The translations under genes were made by a program, and so were the position numbers. This document shows positions 59,046-64,000 of a stretch of DNA of 64,000 bases, one piece after another (positions within the stretch are counted from its first letter, which is position 1; the number at the start of each line of letters is the position of its first letter). The stretch comes from AP-15 sp963833745 (GTDB taxonomy: Bacteria; Pseudomonadota; Alphaproteobacteria; ATCC43930; CGMCC-115725). The notes beneath the pieces were generated by a model. It searched no databases. It had not been told where the DNA came from and saw nothing but the letters and a program-made list of their open reading frames with translations. The DNA lies in the NCBI GenBank assembly GCA_963833745.1, contig CAWHZD010000001.1, positions 62,001 to 126,000 on the forward strand, given 5' to 3'.

Positions 59046-60083
59046 TCAGTCGGGGCGTTCGATAAGGCAGGCGTCGCCGTAGGAGAAGAAGCGGTAGCGG
59101 CTGGCAACGGCATGGATGTAGGCGGCTTTGATGTGGTCGAGGCCGGCGAGGGCGGCGACCAGCATGAACAGGGTCGAGCGCGGCAGGTGGAAATTGGTCA
59201 AGAGCAGGTCGATCGCGCGAAAATGGTAGCCGGGCAGGATGAACAATTTGGTTTCGCCGGCGAAGGGGCGGACCTCGCCGGTCTCGGTCGCGGCTGATTC
59301 GAGCAGCCGCAGGCTGGTCGTGCCGATGGCGACGATGCGGCCCCTGGCGCGCCGGGTTGCGGCGATGCGTTCGGCGGTCTCGGCCGACAACACGCCCCAT
59401 TCGCCGTGCATCTGGTGGTCGCGCGGGTCGTCGGTCTTGACCGGCAGAAAGGTGCCGGGACCGACATGCAAGGTCAGGCTGGCGAGGCCGATGCCGCGCC
59501 GCGACAGCGCCTCGATCAATGCCGGCGTGAAATGCAATCCGGCGGTCGGGGCGGCGACCGCACCCTCGGCGCGGGCGAACATCGTCTGGTAGTCGGCGCG
59601 GTCGCGCGGGTCGCCGCCGCGGGCGCGCTTGATGTAGGGCGGCAAGGGCATCACGCCGTGACGGGCGAGCGCCTCGCGAAACCCCGTTCCCTCAACATCG
59701 AAGCGTAGGGTCACGTCGCCCTCGGGATGCTTCTCAGCCACCGTCGCCGCGAAATCCCCCGCGAAGTCGAGCCGGTCGCCGGGGCGCAGCCGCTTGGCGC
59801 CCTTGGCAAAAGCGCGCCACATGCCGCCGCCTTCGTCGCGATGCAAGGTCACCTCGACTGTCGCCGCACCTCGTCGGCCGACGAGGCGCGCCGGGATAAC
59901 CTTGGTGTCGTTGCACACGAGGAGATCGCCGGGTCGCAACATATCCGGCAGATCGGCGATACGGCGGTCGGCGAGACCTCCCGAGGCCGGGATGTGCAGC
60001 AGGCGCGCTGCCTCGCGCGGCTCGCAGGGATGATCCGCGATCAGCTCGCGCGGCAGCGGAAAATCGAAATCGTCGAGGCGCAT
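59046..60083 (-). CDS. queA: SAM:tRNA ribosyltransferase-isomerase
   Basis: A 345-residue enzyme adding the epoxycyclopentanediol ring to preQ1-modified tRNA. Hallmarks are FDFPLPRELIADHPCEPREAARLL, DLPDMLRPGDLLVCNDTKVIPARLVG, PTAGLHFTPALIEALSRRGIG, LHVGPGTFLPVKTDDPRDHQMHGEWG and LLTNFHLPRSTLFMLVAALAG. The ATG is 60083. It is divergent from the sulfite reductase gene, and is the first of the minus-strand queuosine group. Confidence 0.97.
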   Translation of the reverse strand: MRLDDFDFPLPRELIADHPCEPREAARLLHIPASGGLADRRIADLPDMLRPGDLLVCNDTKVIPARLVGRRGAATVEVTLHRDEGGGMWRAFAKGAKRLRPGDRLDFAGDFAATVAEKHPEGDVTLRFDVEGTGFREALARHGVMPLPPYIKRARGGDPRDRADYQTMFARAEGAVAAPTAGLHFTPALIEALSRRGIGLASLTLHVGPGTFLPVKTDDPRDHQMHGEWGVLSAETAERIAATRRARGRIVAIGTTSLRLLESAATETGEVRPFAGETKLFILPGYHFRAIDLLLTNFHLPRSTLFMLVAALAGLDHIKAAYIHAVASRYRFFSYGDACLIERPD

Positions 60084-60139
60084 CGGCCGAGATAAGGGCC
60101 GCCGGCGCCGCGCGTCAATTCGGCAGATCGCGCCGCGTA

Positions 60140-60157
60140 AATATATACAAATATATT
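60140..60157. promoter_or_regulatory. AT-rich palindrome in the queA/cysI divergent space
   Basis: AATATAT and ATATATT enclose ACAA, a perfect 7-4-7 inverted repeat in an otherwise very GC-rich region, 56 bases after the queA start codon and about 95 before cysI. A TTGACA at 60176-60181 could be the -35 element for cysI. The regulator is unknown. Confidence 0.45.
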
Positions 60158-60252
60158 ATGCTATAAGTGCGGCTATTGACATGCAACGGATGGTGTAATT
60201 ACGTCACTCACATCATTGGACGGTGTTAACCGTCGCGCCAACCGAGGGCGAC

Positions 60253-61974
60253 ATGGCTCAGATCGACACGATTTCCAAAGCCGAGGCGGTCAAGCAGCAA
60301 AGCCGCCAACTTCGCGGCCATATTGCCCGCGATCTGCCGGATACCGCCACCCCGTTCGACAAGGAGGGGTATTCCCTGCTCAAATTCCACGGGATCTATC
60401 AGGGCTATGACCGTGACAGCGCGACCGAACTAAAGCAGCGCGGTGAGAGCAAGGTCTGGCAGTTCATGGTTCGGGTGCGGATCCCGGGCGGACGCCTGAC
60501 CGCGGACCAGTATCTCGGCCTCGACGCGATCGGTGGCAACTGGGCCGACGGGTCGCTGCAAATCACGACGCGGCAGAGTATCCAATTTCACGGCGTCGTC
60601 AAATCCGGCCTGAAGGCGGCGATGGCCGAGGTCAGCCGGTCCTTGCTGACGACATTGGCCGCCTGCGGCGACGTGGTGCGCACGGTGACGACGGTGCCGG
60701 CGCCGATCCGCGATCCGGTGCACGACCGGCTCGAAGCCGACGCCCGGCGGCTCTCGACACATCTGTTGCCGCAGACCGGCGCCTATCACGAAATCTGGGT
60801 CGACGGCGAGAAATGGCAGGACGAGGCTGCCGCAGGGGAGGCGCCCGACCCGCTCTACGGCGAGCGTTATCTGCCGCGCAAGTTCAAGATCGGGCTCGCC
60901 ATTCCCGAGGACAACACGATCGACGTCTTGACCAATGACCTCGCGATCGTGGCGCTGTGGGAGGGAGGGCGGCTCGCCGGCTACGATTTCCTGCTCGGTG
61001 GCGGCCATGGCATGACCCACAACAACCCGAAGACCTACCCGCGCCTCGCCACCCCGGTTGCCTTTGTCGAGCCCGGCGACCTGCTCGACGCCGCGGCGGC
61101 GGTCGTCAAACTGCATCGCGATTACGGCGACCGCGGCAACCGCCGTCACGCCCGGCTCAAATACGTGATCGCCGAGCGCGGCGAGGCGTGGGCGCGCGAG
61201 CGGCTCGAGGAATATCTCGGCAAGGATCTGGCGCCCTGCCGCCCGTTGCCGCGCCTGTCGGTACCCGAGCATCTCGGCTGGCACGAACAGGGCGACGGCC
61301 TGTTCTATGTCGGCATCCCGGTGGCGAGCGGGCGCATTGCCGACGGCGCCGGCGCGCGCCTTCGCACCGCATTGCGCGAGATCGTGACCCGCTTCGGCTG
61401 CGACCCGATCCTGATGCCGAGCCAGGACGTCATCCTGAGCGAAATCCGCCCCGAGGACCGCGAGGCGATCACCGCTGTCCTGCGCGAGCACGGCGTACGC
61501 CTCGCCGAGGACATGTTGCCGGCCGAGCGCTGGGCGCTCGCCTGCCCGGCCTTGCCGACCTGCGGGCTGGCGCTGACCGAGGCCGAACGGGTGCAGGGCG
61601 AGATCGTCGCCGCCATCCAAGAGCCGCTCGCCCGATACGGGTTGGAGCGCGAGCGCCTCAGCATCCGCATCACCGGCTGCCCCAATGGCTGCGCCCGGCC
61701 CTATACCGGCGACATCGGCATCGTCGGCCGCGTGCCCGGCTATTACGCGCTGTTTGTCGGCGGCGATTTCGAAGGCACGCGGCTCAACGTGGCACTCGTC
61801 GACAAGGTGGCGCTCGGTGCCATCGGCGAGACGCTCGACCCGCTGTTCGCGTTCTATGCGTCCGACCGCGACGCGGGCGAGGGTTTCGGCGATTTCTGTC
61901 ACCGCGTCGGGCTGCCCACGTTGCAGCAAGCGCTGATGCGCTCCAACGGAGTTCGGCTCAATGCTGCCGATTAG
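60253..61974 (+). CDS. cysI: Sulfite reductase hemoprotein (siroheme/4Fe-4S)
   Basis: A 573-residue assimilatory sulfite reductase beta-subunit type protein. The siroheme/iron-sulfur cysteines are in ACPALPTCGLALTEAER and TGCPNGCARPYTGDIGIVG; substrate arginines are in SLQITTRQSIQFHGVVK and near GNRRHARLKY. The start ATG 60253 has GAGGG nearby; the frame goes ten codons higher. Nitrite reductases share the layout, but the full-length two-repeat NirA/CysI form and the neighbouring siroheme gene point to sulfite. It overlaps the next gene by 14 bases. Confidence 0.93.
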   Translation: MAQIDTISKAEAVKQQSRQLRGHIARDLPDTATPFDKEGYSLLKFHGIYQGYDRDSATELKQRGESKVWQFMVRVRIPGGRLTADQYLGLDAIGGNWADGSLQITTRQSIQFHGVVKSGLKAAMAEVSRSLLTTLAACGDVVRTVTTVPAPIRDPVHDRLEADARRLSTHLLPQTGAYHEIWVDGEKWQDEAAAGEAPDPLYGERYLPRKFKIGLAIPEDNTIDVLTNDLAIVALWEGGRLAGYDFLLGGGHGMTHNNPKTYPRLATPVAFVEPGDLLDAAAAVVKLHRDYGDRGNRRHARLKYVIAERGEAWARERLEEYLGKDLAPCRPLPRLSVPEHLGWHEQGDGLFYVGIPVASGRIADGAGARLRTALREIVTRFGCDPILMPSQDVILSEIRPEDREAITAVLREHGVRLAEDMLPAERWALACPALPTCGLALTEAERVQGEIVAAIQEPLARYGLERERLSIRITGCPNGCARPYTGDIGIVGRVPGYYALFVGGDFEGTRLNVALVDKVALGAIGETLDPLFAFYASDRDAGEGFGDFCHRVGLPTLQQALMRSNGVRLNAAD

Positions 61975-62566
61975 CGTCGATCTGGCGGCAATCCGCGTGC
62001 TGCTGGCCGGCGACGGGGAAGCGGCGCACCGGCGGTTGGGCTTGCTCGACGAGGCCGGCGCCGAAGCGCTCGAAATCTACGCGCCCGAGCCCGAGCCCGC
62101 CTTGGCCGAGATGGCCGGGGCACGGTTGCGGCGGCGCCTGCCGTTGCCGGCCGAAATCGCGCGGGCGCAGCTCGTTTTTGTCGCCGGCCTCGCCGAACCG
62201 GCGGCGGGCGAGATCTCCCGGGTAGCGAAGGCGGCCGGGGTGCTGGTCAACATCGAGGACGACCGGCGGCGCAGCGATTTTCATTCGGCCGCGGTGATCA
62301 GGCGCGGCGATCTGACCGTGGCGATCTCGACCAACGGCAAGAGCCCCGGTCTCGCCTCATTGATGCGGCGGGTGCTGGAGCACCGGATCGGTCCCGAATG
62401 GGAATCGCGGCTCGACGAGATCGCGGCAATGCGCCAAGCCTGGCGCGCGGCCGGTACCGACCCGGCTGCGATCGGCCGCCGCACCCGGGAATGGGTCGCG
62501 CGCCGGGGCTGGCTCGACCCCGCCGCACCCGGCCCTTCACACGAACCCTCCCGCCCGATACCTTGA
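61961..62566 (+). CDS. Precorrin-2 dehydrogenase / ferrochelatase (siroheme synthase N-terminal domain)
   Basis: A 201-residue CysG-N/Met8-type protein that makes siroheme from precorrin-2. It shows the N-terminal beta-strand start with IRVLLAGDGEAAHRRLGLL, AQLVFVAGL and VNIEDDRRRSDFHSAAVIRRGDLTVAISTNGKSPGLASLMRR, the signature of the family. The methyltransferase half of CysG is absent. It overlaps cysI by 14 bases, so the reductase and its cofactor enzyme are coupled. The C-terminus is Arg/Pro-rich. Confidence 0.93.
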   Translation: MLPISVDLAAIRVLLAGDGEAAHRRLGLLDEAGAEALEIYAPEPEPALAEMAGARLRRRLPLPAEIARAQLVFVAGLAEPAAGEISRVAKAAGVLVNIEDDRRRSDFHSAAVIRRGDLTVAISTNGKSPGLASLMRRVLEHRIGPEWESRLDEIAAMRQAWRAAGTDPAAIGRRTREWVARRGWLDPAAPGPSHEPSRPIP

Positions 62567-62597
62567 CCGGCAACGAGTTGTTGCCGGAGGCAGAAGA

Positions 62598-63458
62598 ATG
62601 ACGGTTATCGCGGTCATCGCGCAGGGCATGATGGGGGCCGGCGTCGGCCGGCGGCTGCACGAAAGCGGCGCCACGGTCCGCACGTTGCTGTCGGGTCGCA
62701 GTACGAAAAGCGCCGAGCGCGCGCGGGCCGCCGGCATGGAACCCGCCGCCGACGAACATGCGCTGCTTGCCGGCGCCGATTTCTTTTTGTCGATCCTGCC
62801 GCCGGGCGATGCCGAGGCGCTGGCCGAGCGGCTGGCCCCGGCACTGACGGCGCTCGGCCGCAAGCCGGTCTATGTCGACTGCAACGCGGTCAGCCCGCAG
62901 AGCGCGATCCGCATCGGCGCCGCCGTGGCGCCGAGCGGCGCCGATTTTGTCGATGGCGGGATCATCGGCGGGCCGCCGCGGCCGGGCTACAGCCCGACGA
63001 TTTACGCCTCCGGTCCAAGCGCCGGGCAGACCGCGGTATTGCGCGATTGGGGGATCGACTGGCGGGTCATCGACGGCCCGGTCGGCGCCGCCTCGGCGCT
63101 CAAGATGTCCTATGCCGGGATCACCAAGGGGACGACCGCGATCGCTTGCGCCATGCTGCTGGGCGCGGCACGCTTTGGCTGCGGCGAGGCGCTGATCGCC
63201 GAGCTGACCGAGAGCCAGCCCGAGATGCTGGCGCGGATGCGGTCGGGCATCCCGCGGATGTACGACAAGGCCTATCGCTGGGTCGCCGAAATGGAGGAAA
63301 TTTCCGATTTCCTCGAAAAGAACCCGCCCTCGCGCGACATCTACGCCGCGGTCGCCCGGCTTTACGCCTATGTTGCGGCGGCCTACGACGACAGCGCACC
63401 CGGCCCTGGTAACGCGGTGAAGACCTTGGATCGCGTGTTGGGCCACGGGAACGAATGA
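62598..63458 (+). CDS. 6-phosphogluconate-dehydrogenase-like NAD(P) oxidoreductase
   Basis: A 286-residue beta-hydroxyacid-dehydrogenase relative with the DUF1932-type C-terminal helical domain. The Rossmann motif is VIAVIAQGMMGAGVGRRLHESGATVRT, with Gln-Gly in place of the usual Gly-x-Gly. PVYVDCNAVSP, GGIIGGPPRPG and the late catalytic-lysine block ALKMSYAGITKGTTAIACAML follow. GGAGGC precedes the ATG. It is 31 bases after the siroheme gene and may share its transcript. The substrate is unknown. Confidence 0.88.
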   Translation: MTVIAVIAQGMMGAGVGRRLHESGATVRTLLSGRSTKSAERARAAGMEPAADEHALLAGADFFLSILPPGDAEALAERLAPALTALGRKPVYVDCNAVSPQSAIRIGAAVAPSGADFVDGGIIGGPPRPGYSPTIYASGPSAGQTAVLRDWGIDWRVIDGPVGAASALKMSYAGITKGTTAIACAMLLGAARFGCGEALIAELTESQPEMLARMRSGIPRMYDKAYRWVAEMEEISDFLEKNPPSRDIYAAVARLYAYVAAAYDDSAPGPGNAVKTLDRVLGHGNE

Positions 63459-63616
63459 TCCGCTCTCTCTGCACGCGGGGAGAGGGAGGCGCAGTTTCCG
63501 AAATCTCGGATTATATACCCTGTCGATATTCTCGATTTTGTCGTTACCCAGTTAACAATCCAGAAAGCAAGTGGCGCTAGACTTGACTCCTCAATTTAGG
63601 AGCAGATGGCCGAAGA

Positions 63617-64000
63617 GTGTACGAGCCTCAAACATTCAGGCGTCCCTCGGTGGTTGAGCGCGATATCGATGCGGTACTAGCAAGAAGGCTGGCCTCGCAT
63701 CCAGTTTTTGCTGCCCGGCTTGTTGGTGAGGTCGCACGGCAGTCGAGGGCTCCCCTACCCTACGAAGAGCTTCGCGTTGAACGCCAGGCGCGGCACAAAG
63801 GCTCGTCGGGCTCCATCGACTTGCTCGTCCGTCTATTCGCCAACGGCCTTGATGAGACCGGCCTCATTCTCATCGAGAACAAGATCGACAGCAGGTTCAC
63901 TCGCGGACAGCCCGAGCGATATGCGACATCGGCCGTTACCATGTCGCGCAAGGAACGGCCCGCCATTCCGACTATCTGTGCGCCCGTCGAATACATAAGA
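63617..64000 (+). CDS. PD-(D/E)XK nuclease-like protein (partial at window edge)
   Basis: An open frame of 128 codons runs from GTG 63617 to the end of the window without stop. It contains SSGSIDLLVRLF and, 12 residues later, TGLILIENKIDSRFTRGQPERY, giving the D-(x)n-ExK arrangement of PD-(D/E)XK nucleases. Upstream it begins YEPQTFRRPSVVERDIDAVL. Codon use is markedly less GC-ended than in the preceding genes, a sign of transfer. Such proteins belong to defence or mobile-element loci; the rest of the gene is outside the window. Confidence 0.7.
   Translation, partial: MYEPQTFRRPSVVERDIDAVLARRLASHPVFAARLVGEVARQSRAPLPYEELRVERQARHKGSSGSIDLLVRLFANGLDETGLILIENKIDSRFTRGQPERYATSAVTMSRKERPAIPTICAPVEYIR

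Noticed and set aside
1..64000. CRISPR arrays, tRNA or rRNA genes
   Set aside because: No regularly spaced direct repeats and no cloverleaf or GGTTCGAATCC-type element was found by eye in the intergenic spaces; a dedicated scan would be decisive.

Overview
The window is about 64 kb of GC-rich DNA with strongly G/C-ending codons and a gene set typical of a free-living or plant/soil-associated alphaproteobacterium: a fused TRAP transporter, MocR and LysR regulators, CaiB-type CoA transferase, ModE-type molybdenum box, queuosine genes and part of an XrtA/PEP-CTERM (exosortase) regulatory locus. No genus can be assigned from sequence alone. No rRNA, tRNA or CRISPR array was seen.

Layout. 1-0.73 kb: the end of a probable polymorphic-toxin protein and a candidate immunity gene, less GC-biased than the rest. 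0.85-13.7 kb: catabolic and transport genes (amidohydrolase, metal transporter with a His-rich XRE regulator, flavin-dependent oxidoreductase, tandem TRAP binding proteins with a fused DctQM, aldo/keto reductase, MlrC-like peptidase, YihY membrane protein, and an unrecognised protein made of two repeats). 14.2-19 kb: a secreted ABM-like protein, nadA-nadC with operator-like palindromes, and a large unknown protein. 19-26 kb: double VanZ protein, secreted phosphoesterase, TIM-barrel dehydratase, class II aldolase, an FAD-oxidase relic, and a modA/molybdopterin-domain pair behind a ModE-like box. 26-33 kb: methyltransferase, MocR, PNPOx-like protein, metallophosphoesterase, CoA transferase, dienelactone hydrolase and a frameshifted Gfo/Idh/MocA gene. 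33.4-35 kb: glnS.

35.2-43.6 kb is a compact minus-strand operon, epsB-type sugar transferase, prsK, prsR, prsT, i.e. the sensing/regulatory arm of an XrtA exosortase system without the exosortase itself. A secreted protein with a degenerate tripartite C-terminal sorting-like signal lies at 53.7 kb and a VanZ-family protein at 19.2 kb; these are possible distant partners. 43.9-50.5 kb: LysR regulator divergent from a 1205-residue CydDC-like double ABC exporter, then an amidohydrolase with a partial second copy of its 5' end and a decayed IS4-type transposase. 50.6-53.5 kb: typA and an adenosine-kinase-like gene. 54.4-60.1 kb: lipoprotein, then queG, queF, tgt, an ion channel and queA, all on the minus strand. 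60.2-63.5 kb: sulfite reductase, siroheme synthase domain and a 6PGDH-like dehydrogenase. The window ends inside a PD-(D/E)XK-type nuclease gene with relaxed codon bias.

Several intergenic spaces carry a dispersed palindromic repeat family (CCCGCGAAAGCGGG-type arms) and at least two other repeat types. The most informative new observations are regulatory: a long palindrome in front of the His-rich XRE/metal transporter pair, a ModE-like box in front of the modA pair, and paired palindromes in front of nadA.
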